Of a stretch of 64,000 nt of DNA, positions 54,197 through 64,000 are shown one piece after another. The notes beneath the pieces were generated by a model. The model saw only the letters and a list, made by a program, of their open reading frames with translations. It was not told the DNA's origin and ran no database searches. The stretch comes from Neurospora crassa OR74A (Eukaryota > Ascomycota > Sordariomycetes > Sordariales > Sordariaceae): assembly GCF_000182925.2 (NCBI RefSeq), contig NC_026501.1, positions 8,473,917 to 8,537,916 of the forward strand, written 5' to 3'. Each line of letters starts with the position of its first letter. Position 1 is the first letter of the stretch. A program made the position numbers and the translations under genes.

Positions 54197-55699
54197 ATCG
54201 ACGCGGCGGCGGCGTGGTTTGTTAGGAGGTTTGTTGATTACTGCGGAAAGTACACAAGCTTCTGTCGGTGACGGTGTTTGGGAAGCTCTGACTATATGTA
54301 CGATAGCTTATGTGGCAGATTGGCTGCCCAAAGGACGACGGAAGGGGTCCAGGGTCGAGGTTGCTTCTAGTGGAGGCAGAGGCGGAGATAAATAAGGTAT
54401 GTAGGTTGTCAAATGGACCCTGGAAGTCTAGAGCTTTGACAAGGTCAGGTCGACAAAGCTGCAACCGTCAACGTGCAGCAGCGAACAGCAGTCCGCAGCC
54501 CCAGGCCTTGACAGCTGGATCGTTACGATGGGAACGGTAGAGGCCAGCACGAGACGAGTCTCAGGCGGATAGGTGTTATATATGATCACGGCCAAAGGTC
54601 ATGCAAAGAGAGAGAAGTTGGGACAATGTCACAATGGTATCAGGAGAAGCAACAGCTTCTTCCTCCTTGATCTACACGATGGACGTTGGGACCACCAAAT
54701 GAGGGTGTGGTGCCATGTGCGATGTTGTCATTCGTGCTTTCGGAAGCGTCAAGTACGTAGTGTAGGTATTCGGGACCGCCTCTCTTTTTGTCGAGCTGGA
54801 CAACCACGACAATTGCGGGAGGCATCCATGGCATCCTGGCAGTCCAGACCAGGAAAGTCAAAGAGATGGATGGGGACCCTGTCACTCCCGCCTGTCACTG
54901 TGCGTTTTGTTGGGATCTTGGGCGTCTTGGCGCTGTGCTAGGTACTTACAGTCGAGCCCCCTGAAACTGCATGTAATCCAGACCGTCAAAATCCATGCAC
55001 TAAATGGCGTATATGCAGTTTCTAGAGGCGGCGCTAGGGCAAGAATGGCGATTTCAGACCTGGAAAATCTATGCACTAACTAGCATATATGCAGAATCTG
55101 GAGTATGCAGTTTCAGGGGGTTCGACTGTAGAGGTGTAGAGGTACCTCTGGCGCCGTCCTTACCTCATCGGCTAAGTGCTTCAAAATCACATGCGTTCAA
55201 GTGGCACAAGCTGCTGAACATGTCGACTTCAATCACCATAAAGAAACTCCCGTAACCTTGTGTCTCTCCAGAAGAAATCTATGACTGACTTTTGCCCGAG
55301 TCACAAGAATCATCGTCTCTGGCCATAAGGTACCCAGCAGATGGGTGTTGCCCCGCCACCTTTGCTGCAAGGGCAGGTCATTTGTTCCCTTGCTGCCCCC
55401 CCTGACCAAAGAGCCGAGGCACAGAAAGGGCACTTGCAAGAGAAGAGGGTCAAGGTACTCGGTATACATTCTATGACTTCAACAAGCCACTGATAGAGAG
55501 AATTGGTGCTTGACTTAACCTGGAGTCTATTAAAATGTGAGAAAGACAATGAATGAACAAAATCAAAAATCGAGATATAATCGAATATTCTTCCCGTCAT
55601 CTTGAAAAAGCCTCAGTATCCCGAATAGTTAGGGTTTGGTGCTTAAACTTTCTGTGAGCTCAGCTGCCAAGCTTATTATCTATCCGTTCGCAATCTCCG
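54197..55699. other. Intergenic with a MITE (about 1.5 kb)
   Basis: Upstream DNA of the TLC gene and 3' DNA of the next minus-strand gene. It contains the TA-flanked MITE at 54949-55128. No gene supported. Confidence 0.5.
54949..55128. mobile_element. MITE of Tc1/mariner-pogo type with TA target duplication
   Basis: A 180-bp element bounded by TA (54947-54948 and 55129-55130). The terminal inverted repeats are about 24 bp and start CAGTCGARCCCCCTGAAACT, with one mismatch. Two direct copies of a ~45-bp subterminal unit (from about 54981 and 55055; each contains ATGCACTAA and ATATGCAG) lie inside. No coding capacity. Its ends differ from those of the 21-22 kb pogo element, so it belongs to another family. 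Confidence 0.85.
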
Positions 55700-58600
55700 T
55701 TATAAGTATAGTCTTTCATCATCGCTGGACACCGTGTTTTGCGCCTGCATAGTGTTAGTACTTTCAATCGCATATGAGTCTGCATATCTGTCCAGGGGAA
55801 TCTTTATAGCGCCTACTTGAAAATCTTTGACTGGCTCTGACTCTAGCCTTTGGTCGCTGCAGAAAGAGTCCTCTCTTCTATAATCTCTACATCTAATCAT
55901 GAAGTCGTCGTCGGAGTCGTCTTGGACCGTCGGGCGTCGCGAAAGGGGTTTCGGAACCTGGTGCATCCCGCTCACATTTGCCAAGTCCTCGTCAACGCCA
56001 CCACCAGACTCCGATTCTTGAAGGCTTTCCACCGACAGGCCGTTATTGGTATCGTCGTTCACGCCCCTGGCTTCTTCGTTTGAAGCTATCGCGGCTATCG
56101 TATTCGAGTCTCTCGGTCTCTGCTGCCGTTCGGTCGAATCTGCGTTCAACTCGTTCAGGGCCTTTTCAGAAAGAGAGCTGCTGGTTTCATTAGTATAACC
56201 AGGCCGCTCCTCCGCATCGACCGTCGGCCACTCATTCTGCGTCTCTTCACCTTTTGGAGATTCTGCCCGCTTGCTCGCCCTGCTTACCGTGCTGGATCGA
56301 CCTCCTGGCAGAATCTGCGACTTCGCTGTACTCCTGGCCAAATCCTGTTTCTTCGTAGTTACATACTCCGGCCGCTCTACCTCAATGTCATTCAAAGTGT
56401 TGCTATCGTGTGACGTTGAAATAGGTTGGGAGGGTCTGGAACCGTGATTTTGGTTGAGCGTTCGTGATTCCATCCAAGCAGACATCGACAAAGTAGAGTC
56501 CAGGTCTATGGAACTAGACTCTGAGGAAGTAGACCTCGGAGGAGTACTCTCTTGTTGAGAAGGTACAGCTTGTTGTTCTCTCACCTCAGCCTTGGCGTCT
56601 CGTTGATTAAGACGGCCTGATACTGTCGTAGGAATGGGCATTTTGTCTTCCAAGGTTATATCCTGAATACCTGTGGATTCAATCTCGTACCTTGCCACTT
56701 TATCCGGGTCTTTTCTGTTCCGCACGGATACTGTGACCGTATTATCCTTGAGGATCTTGGATGAGAAAAGGAGCTCGGATTTGTGATTATCGACGTTCAC
56801 GGACTTCGGAACTTGTGTACTGTAACCGATGTCACCGCATCGATCACCGGAGCTCCTCACTGCGTTATCCGGCCTCTCATCTTTAACCCTTTGAGATCCG
56901 AGCTGTGGCCGCCCCGATTCCACAAACCTGACCTTGTGCTGTAGTCGGTCAACGCCGACTTTTATATGGTCATCTCTAGCAGTCCTTGTGTGATTGGCAT
57001 TGTCGTCATGGACGACCATGCTGCCGTCATCATCATCATCATTGCATTGTGTCATTCGAACACATATATCTTGTCTTGGGTGTTCTTCGCGATATCCATC
57101 CTCCCAAAGAAAGATTTTGGATTCAAGAGACTCACGTTGCCTTTCTCCTCCAACCATGAACCTCCCCCAACTGTGGTCTGAACTAGAAAATGATGGCCTT
57201 CTAACAAGTACATTGTCAGGGGAAGGGGTCCGGATTCTCACAGTGCTGGGAGACAGGCTCCGACGGCCCCGGCGATTGCTAGGACTCGCTCTTATCACCA
57301 GGTCTGGGGGAATTACTGGACCGGGAGGAGGCCTTGTAGCGGGTGATCGGTTTTTGTCGGGACTTCGAAGTCGTTGAATATGGTCATACCTGCGGTGATC
57401 GTGAAAGGGTTCATTAATCCGGGCTCTCGGTGCTGCGCGAACGCGATCGGCATAAACAGAACGTCTAACAGGTGTATTGTCGTGAGGTTCTTCGTCCATA
57501 GAGCCAGTACCATCATGACTTCCTTCACTGTCGTAGCCCCAATCGTCATCGCCATCCACATCAGGTTCTGGCTGCTTGCCTTCCCATGAATTGCGTTTTT
57601 TTCCCTCAGACACTTCGAATGAAACCCGCGTTGGCAAAGGAAGCTCAAGGTGGTAGTGAAAATAGATGAAGTCCACTATATATTGAGGGAGGTTTCGGCC
57701 ATGTTTATTGAACCAATTTCCCCAATTTGGAGCATGTAGTTCTTGGCCGCTGACTCTCGCCAAAAGATGATCTTTAATGACTTCTTTGGCCCAGACTAAC
57801 GAGGGATTGGCCATGTAGTACCTCTTTGAGCTGTCCACGAATCTCGTGGACTGTGCGAGGGTTTCCAGCAAGGCTTCATGGTCGGTACTATGATCAGCTA
57901 TGAGATATTTTGCCAACCATGTGCGCAGAAACCCATCATGGTCGCCTTGGGTTTTCAGCTGCAAAGTAAGAAGGGCGTCCAATAGATTGGACGGGTCTTG
58001 CGACTGCAGACAAAGGATCTTCAAAGCCAGGGCTTGCAGATGGAAGTCGTCTCCTTGCATTGCTGCTCCTAAGGCCACCTCAACAGCAGTTCGTTGCGCC
58101 GGGTTCGCACGAGCTGAAACCATCCCCCACCCTGGCTTGGAAGAATGCCAGAGAGGGACGAAAACTGGTAGTTGTATTTCATCTCCTTGGTCAAGAAGAA
58201 GTCCCATGAAGTTTCGTAGAGTAACTCCATCGGGGCGCTTCGGTACTGGTACCATCTCGATCACCGTCTTAGCCAATATGAACTGAATGAACGGTCGGGT
58301 GTTCATGTTATCCGGATTGTTCTGCTGAGCCACTTCGGCGAGAACTCGGGCATGTCCGGCAAAAGATGACAGCAACGGCTGACGAGTGGGATCTAAAGGG
58401 CGACCATGTAGTATGAGAGACGTAAATATGTCCAGAAGGCCTAGTACGGTCGCCTCGTCATCTCCTGTTTGGAGCCAGTCTTGATGGATCATGTTTAGTA
58501 CCTGATCCAACGGTGTGGATCCAAAAAACATGATACTGGTCTCGTCCCATCCAAATAGGGAGGCTGCGCCGACGAGAAGATCCCTGAAGTCCCAGATACG

Positions 58601-59675
58601 AGCTTCACCCAGGAGACGCGAATAAAGCGATTTCCATTCAAAGACCGTTTTTGCGTTAATGAGAGCTTCGCTTACAACGTCCTCGTGGACAGCTGGTTTC
58701 AAATAACACATTATTTGAAGGCAAAGCGAGAACATTTGGATCTGCAAACGTGTAAGTTATGCAGTTGAAATCTTGTATATGATCCATAACAAGGCAGCAT
58801 ACCTCTGTTGATCCCACCAACTGTGTTCCCTTCATGGAATTTATAACTGACAGGACGGTTTTCATTGCGTGGGCGGTATATCCGAGCGTTTCTGAGTGTG
58901 CGGCCAGTTCCAACAGTGCAAAATTGATTGCCAGGTTGTGATCTGCCGCGCTTGCTGATTCTTCAGGGTAGATGAGTTCATGGAATCCTCTGTAGTTACC
59001 GGAAACAACGAGCATCTCAGCATATTGCACAAGAATGTATGGAGCAGTGCTGTGCTGGACGAGCTTGGACTCGTAAACTTTCCTGGCTTCGCTAAAGCGT
59101 CCTAAACGCCTCAGCCGACAGAAACTCTCCAAATCAAGACTTATGTCTTGTTCGATGGGAAGACCAATTCGTACTGTGATATCCTTGGTTGAGAGGGAAG
59201 GATCGTGGATGGCATCGACCACTTTGTTTTTCAACTGGTCATTTGAGGGCTGGATTGTTGTAGGTTGTTGGTTGTTCTGTTGTTGTAATTGCCTTGATGC
59301 ATGTTTAGGCCAACTACGTGACGGGGAGCCGGGCCGAGAACGATGGGCAGGATAACGAGGGATAGACTTTCCAGTCCCTTCATTTCTGTGTGTCAACCTA
59401 GGCGGATCATCCTTCGTGTTGAAGCCCATCCCGATGTCAGGAGTCTCTTGCAGGTTACCTGTAGAGGGTCCTGAATATCGATATCGATACCTGCCAGGGC
59501 TTGAAGCGCCTTCTGGCTCCGTGCCACGAACGAGAGCTCTGTCATCGGGCTGTGAGTTTGCACGGTCCAGTTTCGTGAGGATGTCGACTATTTCCTCAAC
59601 CGACCTCCCAGCGAAGCGACTCCTCGAATGACTAACATCATGGCTATGACCACTTTGCGTAGGCCTCCGATCCAT
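55700..59675 (-). CDS. Large conserved-looking protein of unknown function (1,304 aa)
   Basis: Exon 1 59675-58803 and exon 2 58741-55700. The 61-bp intron has a GTATGC donor, a CATAAC branch site and a TGCAG acceptor; the frame is continuous (GSTE/IQMFSLCLQIMCYL). I do not recognise a family. Residues ~1-150 are Arg/Ser/Pro-rich and disordered. Residues ~150-700 are mostly helical and repeat-like (RLGRFSEARKVYESKLVQHS, PYILVQYAEMLVVSGNYRGF, EWKSLYSRLLGEARIWDFRD), suggesting a TPR-like alpha-solenoid scaffold. The last ~600 residues are charged, Ser/Arg-rich and low-complexity, with an Asp run near DDDDDGS. No signal peptide or membrane segment. It is divergent from the unknown gene at 60347. 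Confidence 0.75.
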
Positions 59676-60346
59676 GGGGTGAGGTGAAACACTCCGGTGT
59701 CTGGTGATTCGGTAGCGGTTGAGAGTGATTGTGTCCAGTTGCTTCTTTCAGATTCTCCGCGTCGAAACGTACCGCAGTCAATATAGCCGCAGCTCCGAAG
59801 ATATTGCACAAGTAATGATAAGGTGTGGCGGGATCAGAAAGAATCGTTTAGGCCAACAGAAACATAGCCATGCGCTTTATCAAGGTAGTAGACGACCAGT
59901 GCCGATGCTCATGTCTAGTAGTTACCATATATGACTTTGAAAAGCGAAAATGACCGACATCTGAACCCTTCGCTACAATTAACTTAGGAAGGAGGGAAGG
60001 CAGATAGGCACGCGTATCAAACAGTTGGAGGCATTTCGAAGCACCGTAAGGTCGACTGAATGGTTGCATTGGGGCTGGGACGGCCTCCCCCACATCTCGA
60101 TTCTGACGCGTACACCTACTATTGGGTGGCTTAGCTGCATCAGGCGAATCGCGAGGTGTTCGTGTAGGTAGGTTGGTAACAAGGCTGGAGGCCAATTTGG
60201 TGTTGCAGCAATGGCTCGAGTTACGGGTTTGCGTCCTTCACAAATAGCCGCCGCTTCGCTGCGGCAATTTTCGTGTGTGGATTTTGCTTTTCTCAATCGC
60301 ATCTTTCCCAGCACGAAGGACATTGTTGCGCCAAATTCCATCCATA
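59676..60346. promoter_or_regulatory. Divergent promoter between two unknown genes
   Basis: 671 bp between opposite start codons, presumed to contain both promoters. No motif recognised. Confidence 0.4.
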
Positions 60347-62029
60347 ATGACACAACAACCACAACAACAACAACAACAACAACAAACACGGCCGGAGCTG
60401 CTCAAGGGAGTAACCAAGAAGTCCAAGTACATGCGCTTTGACTATGAAAGGTACTCTGACAGCGTTCCATCAGTTGTGCCTGCGGGACATGGGTCGATTG
60501 GAAAGGTCGAAGTTGACTGCCGGTTCCTGTTCTCCAAGTCGAAATGGGGATACATGGGATTGAATTTGGGAAACGAGTCAGCCAAATTTCCAGCCGGCAT
60601 CCTCTATCTCGATCTGGTTTTCCGGCAACCACAAGACTGTAAACTCCAGTCAGCAACAGTAGCTGTGATAATAGGGAAGGACGAGGACACAACTGGACAG
60701 GATGGGTCACCTGTTATGATGACAGAGTATTATGGCCCGGGGCAGCTGCGGGGACCAAGGCAATTGGTGCAAAGCAGACGGGTGAAGCAATTCATGCCTC
60801 ACGTGGAGGTCATGGGCTATGGGGCTGGCGGCGCCGGTATCTCGACAGAAGAAAACCGACACATCACCGACAGATGGGGCTTTTCCGGCCATCTCCGATC
60901 TGATCCCGGCTCCCTCACTTATAACAGGCTTGAGTGGGACCTCGACGAGTGCTTTCTTGAGGAGCGGCCATCGCATGGCAACATTTTCCACACAGCCTTC
61001 GCCATCGGCCACAATGCCAAGGCCTTCCATATGACGGTAGAGGTCAAAGGCAAGCTCGCAAGGAAAAGGGACCAATTCAAACACACGATGAACAAGCTCA
61101 AGTTCGGCGGAAATAAAGCACGTCCACATGATACAGCAGCCGTCAAATTCCAGTGGACCCGCGAATACTCGTCATCTGTGTGGCTAGACAGCATAGCTCA
61201 AGGTCTTCCGTACGCCATGGAGGAGGAGAATATGCGTAGCATTCCGATTGAAGTTCCGCAGCCTCAACCAGCTTCCTTCCGTCCAGCCATGGACTCAGAG
61301 CCAGCAACCGGCCCGACAACCAGCGCCCTAGCCCCCCAGCGTCAAAATGACACGGCTGTTCCGGTGACCCATAACGATGCTGACGACCAGATGATGTTTC
61401 CGCGACTGCAGACAACGGCATGGCCAAGGCTGACGGGACTTTCCAGTGCTCTGCCGCACCTCACCCCGTCGACACCTGAAAATATGGCCAGGGCGGCTGG
61501 GTTGGAGTTGGCCATGACTTCTACGATGCCCCAACAGTCGCAAAGCCTTGAGTTTCTCGAAAGATCGGAGTTCTCGAGTGGCACAACACTGGTTGAAAGC
61601 AGCCAGGAAAGTGAGAGTGGAGGAGAATCCAGTCCAACTTGCCGAGTGAGAAGGAGTAGCATGCGTACCCAGTTTGAGGGGTCACAGCCAGGGGACTGCG
61701 CGAGTAAGGGAACTAAGGGGAAGGAAGTGAAGATGTCGATCGATGAGCCAAAGATGAAAGCAGGCTTTCTCCTGGGTCTCCTCTGTTGGCTGCAGGGTGG
61801 TCTCACGGTCTGGGACCTCTTCGCAGCAATGCTTGGGTTTGCTGCCTACCCCGACCCTTCAGTATGGACGAGAGACCAGCGTGATCCGATGGTTTCGGAA
61901 GTTCGGCAGATAGAGCCCGCCACTTGGGGAAAGAAGCCATGGTCAGAGGATTTCGACACAGATACACCCGTGATGGTCGCAAACGGGACAGGGCAGAGGT
62001 GGAAGGCGAAGGAGGAGTGGGAAAAATAA
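60347..62029 (+). CDS. Fungal protein of unknown function with polyQ start and C-terminal hydrophobic segment (560 aa)
   Basis: Single exon. The frame is open upstream of 60347 but the first ATG is there, giving MTQQPQQQQQQQQ encoded by a CAA repeat. Residues ~20-290 look like a folded, beta-rich region (GKVEVDCRFLFSKSKWGYMG, AGILYLDLVFRQPQDCKLQS, ATVAVIIGKDED, NIFHTAFAIGHNAKAFHMTV). I recall similar sequences in other Pezizomycotina but no named domain. The middle is Ser/Thr/Pro-rich. A hydrophobic stretch lies at about 471-502 (AGFLLGLLCWLQGGLTVWDL), possibly a membrane or amphipathic helix. The final segment is Trp-rich (WGKKPWSEDF). No function proposed. Confidence 0.75.
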   Translation: MTQQPQQQQQQQQTRPELLKGVTKKSKYMRFDYERYSDSVPSVVPAGHGSIGKVEVDCRFLFSKSKWGYMGLNLGNESAKFPAGILYLDLVFRQPQDCKLQSATVAVIIGKDEDTTGQDGSPVMMTEYYGPGQLRGPRQLVQSRRVKQFMPHVEVMGYGAGGAGISTEENRHITDRWGFSGHLRSDPGSLTYNRLEWDLDECFLEERPSHGNIFHTAFAIGHNAKAFHMTVEVKGKLARKRDQFKHTMNKLKFGGNKARPHDTAAVKFQWTREYSSSVWLDSIAQGLPYAMEEENMRSIPIEVPQPQPASFRPAMDSEPATGPTTSALAPQRQNDTAVPVTHNDADDQMMFPRLQTTAWPRLTGLSSALPHLTPSTPENMARAAGLELAMTSTMPQQSQSLEFLERSEFSSGTTLVESSQESESGGESSPTCRVRRSSMRTQFEGSQPGDCASKGTKGKEVKMSIDEPKMKAGFLLGLLCWLQGGLTVWDLFAAMLGFAAYPDPSVWTRDQRDPMVSEVRQIEPATWGKKPWSEDFDTDTPVMVANGTGQRWKAKEEWEK

Positions 62030-62767
62030 CGGGAATGAGAGATGAGCGACGCATTAAAGAACGCAGACGTTGTAGTGAGTTTGATTGGTCGCGACGGCGT
62101 AGGTTGGTAAGGAAAAGGTATTTGAGCTTGGGTTTTCAAGGAAAAGTGGTGTTAACTTTGTTGGAATTAATTTGATGAAGTCGTTGACCCCTCAAATTGA
62201 GTTGTGCTTCGTTGTCCTGCTCCAGGCAGGTCTGGCCTCACATGCGTGCACTGACCATGCCGGCTCGCCTGGTCACCCTAACCCTCACTGCGAGCCAAGT
62301 TCATTCAGCTCCAGGGTTCCCGTCCAATGCTGTCAGCTTGGCCTCAACTTCCCTTCACCACAAGTACCTAGGAATACGTACCACTTAACTACTGTCACTG
62401 AACACCCACCATCTCCACGATATAAGAGTTGTCAATCAGACCAGAGTGATATTGAATGCGGCGGCCTTTAACCTTGCATTGAACCAAGGTGAAGACTTTG
62501 TACGCGATTTGTTCAGACCATTGCTGACGTTCCTTGAGATTGTCTGACCGTACTTCACTAGCACAACTCATACACTACAGGGGCTGGTACGTGTAGAGTG
62601 CACTCGACATTGTGGCTCGAGTGACCCTTCGCCAACCTTGCGAGGTTCCTTTCTGCTTGGTTTTCACGATCGCATGAGGGTGCAGCTGAACAGATGAAAA
62701 GAATCCTGCGCAAGATAATACACATATTCAGCGAAAAAGAATCAATTGCACGACACACGAGTTAAAC
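62030..62767. other. Intergenic
   Basis: About 740 bp: 3' end of the unknown gene and the COG8 promoter. Nothing else seen. Confidence 0.5.
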
Positions 62768-64000
62768 ATGGCGGACCTCCTTTACGACTTGCTGTCCCCT
62801 TCTTTCTCAGGGGATCCATCATCCAGGCCGGCGCCCGATTCAAGCTCACTCGAGTATCTCACCAGTCTCTCGTCACAACCTCTCACAGCCCTGGAGACAA
62901 CCGAGCCACAAGCCCTCGCCCAGACATCGCATGGTCTCCTTCTATCCATCCAGGCTCTTTCAAAGAAGTCTCACAAGCAAGTCATCGAATCAGCAACCCA
63001 CCACTCCACCCTGCGCACCAGCCTACCTGCCCTAGCAGCCAGCACCGCCGACCTGCGACATTCCATCCCCAAGCTTGATCACGAAGCCGTCCGCTTCTCG
63101 ACGAACTACAGCAAGTCCAGCGAGAGCGATGTTCTCCTCCGACGCAAAAAGGCACTCTTGCTCTCTCGGAATGTCGAGCGGCTTGTCGACGTGCTGGAGC
63201 TGCCCAACCTTCTATCAACAGCCATCTCCACTGCCCCAGTCAACTACTCCTCTGCCCTCGACCTAAACGGCCACATTCGCCGTCTGCACTCACTTTACCC
63301 GGACTCACCTCTCGTCACCTCCATCGCCGCCCAGGCAGATGAGGCCATGCGCACCATGGCCGCCAACCTCATCCAAAGTCTCAAATCCCCAGGTCTCAAA
63401 CTAGCTGCTTCTCTACGCACGATTAGCTGGCTTCGGCGCGTTCTTCCTGACCTAGAGGCTGCCGGCACAAGCAAGGGTCACGACTCTCAAGAACGGGTGC
63501 TGGGGGCCCTCTTCTTGGTCTGCCGACTAGCGACGCTGGTAAACATGCTCGACGCCTTGGAACCATTACGTGACTTGGCCGACCAGGAGAAGGCGAGGCA
63601 AAAGGCGATTGGAAGCGGGAATGCCTGGTCGGGCGGGCAGCAAACGGAACGCTATCTCAAGCGGTACATTGAGATCTTCCGTGAGCAGAGCTTCGCGATT
63701 GTGAGTATGTTTAGGAGCATATTCCCTCCTGCTGCCCCAAAGGGAAATGGAAACGAAAATTTGGATGATCCGTTGAAGCAACAAGATGCGCTGGAGCCCA
63801 TGCCGGCTGCGTTGGCGACGTTTCCGCTGCACCTGGTGGATATGTTATTGGAGACACTGAGACTGTATTTGCCCACAGTGAAGGATCAGGCCTCAAGGGA
63901 TAGTTTGCTGACGCAGGTCCTTTACTGTGCCGGAAGCTTGGGAAGGCTGGGAGGCGACTTTGGACTGTTTTTGGCCAGTCTGGATCTTGGACCGGAAGCG
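62768..64000 (+). CDS. COG8: Conserved oligomeric Golgi complex subunit 8 (Dor1 family; 3' end outside window)
   Basis: Open from the ATG at 62768 to the window edge, 411 codons without stop or obvious intron. The start MADLLYDLLSPSFSGDPSSR is followed by the helical Dor1 pattern: LEYLTSLSSQPLTALETTEP, HHSTLRTSLPALAASTADLR, LLRRKKALLLSRNVERLVDV, LELPNLLSTAI, LFLVCRLATLVNMLDALEPL and ERYLKRYIEIFREQSFAIVS. COG is the tethering complex for retrograde vesicles within the Golgi; Cog8 bridges the two lobes. The remaining C-terminal part is missing only because the window ends. Confidence 0.93.
   Translation, partial: MADLLYDLLSPSFSGDPSSRPAPDSSSLEYLTSLSSQPLTALETTEPQALAQTSHGLLLSIQALSKKSHKQVIESATHHSTLRTSLPALAASTADLRHSIPKLDHEAVRFSTNYSKSSESDVLLRRKKALLLSRNVERLVDVLELPNLLSTAISTAPVNYSSALDLNGHIRRLHSLYPDSPLVTSIAAQADEAMRTMAANLIQSLKSPGLKLAASLRTISWLRRVLPDLEAAGTSKGHDSQERVLGALFLVCRLATLVNMLDALEPLRDLADQEKARQKAIGSGNAWSGGQQTERYLKRYIEIFREQSFAIVSMFRSIFPPAAPKGNGNENLDDPLKQQDALEPMPAALATFPLHLVDMLLETLRLYLPTVKDQASRDSLLTQVLYCAGSLGRLGGDFGLFLASLDLGPEA

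Noticed and set aside
1-64000. CRISPR arrays, 5S rRNA, snRNA, retroelement remnants
   Set aside because: Looked for and not seen; no repeat-spacer pattern, no 5S-like sequence and no reverse-transcriptase or capsid-like frames.

Overview
The window is nuclear DNA of a filamentous ascomycete, most likely a Sordariomycete and plausibly Sordariales. Protein-coding genes sit on both strands, mostly one by one. They carry short introns (about 50-150 bp) with GTRNGT-type donors, CTAAC/CTGAC branch sites and YAG acceptors. The encoded proteins match the usual Pezizomycotina versions of conserved housekeeping families. I see no RIP-like degradation of coding sequence. Product calls rest on reading the translations; no database search was possible.

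Layout. 0-8 kb: the 5' part of a secreted AA9 lytic polysaccharide monooxygenase, quinolinate phosphoribosyltransferase, a membrane-anchored polysaccharide-deacetylase-like protein and the vacuolar endopolyphosphatase Ppn1. 8-21 kb: a five-exon zinc-finger regulator between two gene-poor stretches (about 4.0 and 4.7 kb); the second holds a 53-nt T run and a 219-bp MITE-like element. 21-27.7 kb: an accessory-looking segment with a 1.12-kb pogo/Fot1-type element whose single intact ORF lacks the DDE domain, a DUF7580-type gene interrupted by one in-frame stop, a divergent C2H2-type gene and a possible small spliced gene. 28-42 kb: a housekeeping block with a SAM methyltransferase, TMA22/DENR, a borealin-like protein, RPN10, TRS23 and a YEA4-type nucleotide-sugar transporter. 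42-54 kb: AMP deaminase, SLA1 and a TLC-domain membrane protein. 54-64 kb: a 180-bp TA-flanked MITE, two large divergent proteins I cannot name, and the 5' part of COG8.

The genes do not form a pathway cluster. Several share broad processes: membrane trafficking and endocytosis (TRS23, SLA1, COG8, YEA4), protein turnover and translation (RPN10, TMA22), and nucleotide or NAD metabolism (AMD1, QPRT). The stretch most worth a second look is 21-28 kb. Other points of interest are a start codon split by an intron in TRS23, several stop-free introns whose length is a multiple of three, and two spliced micro-gene candidates in apparent intergenic DNA.
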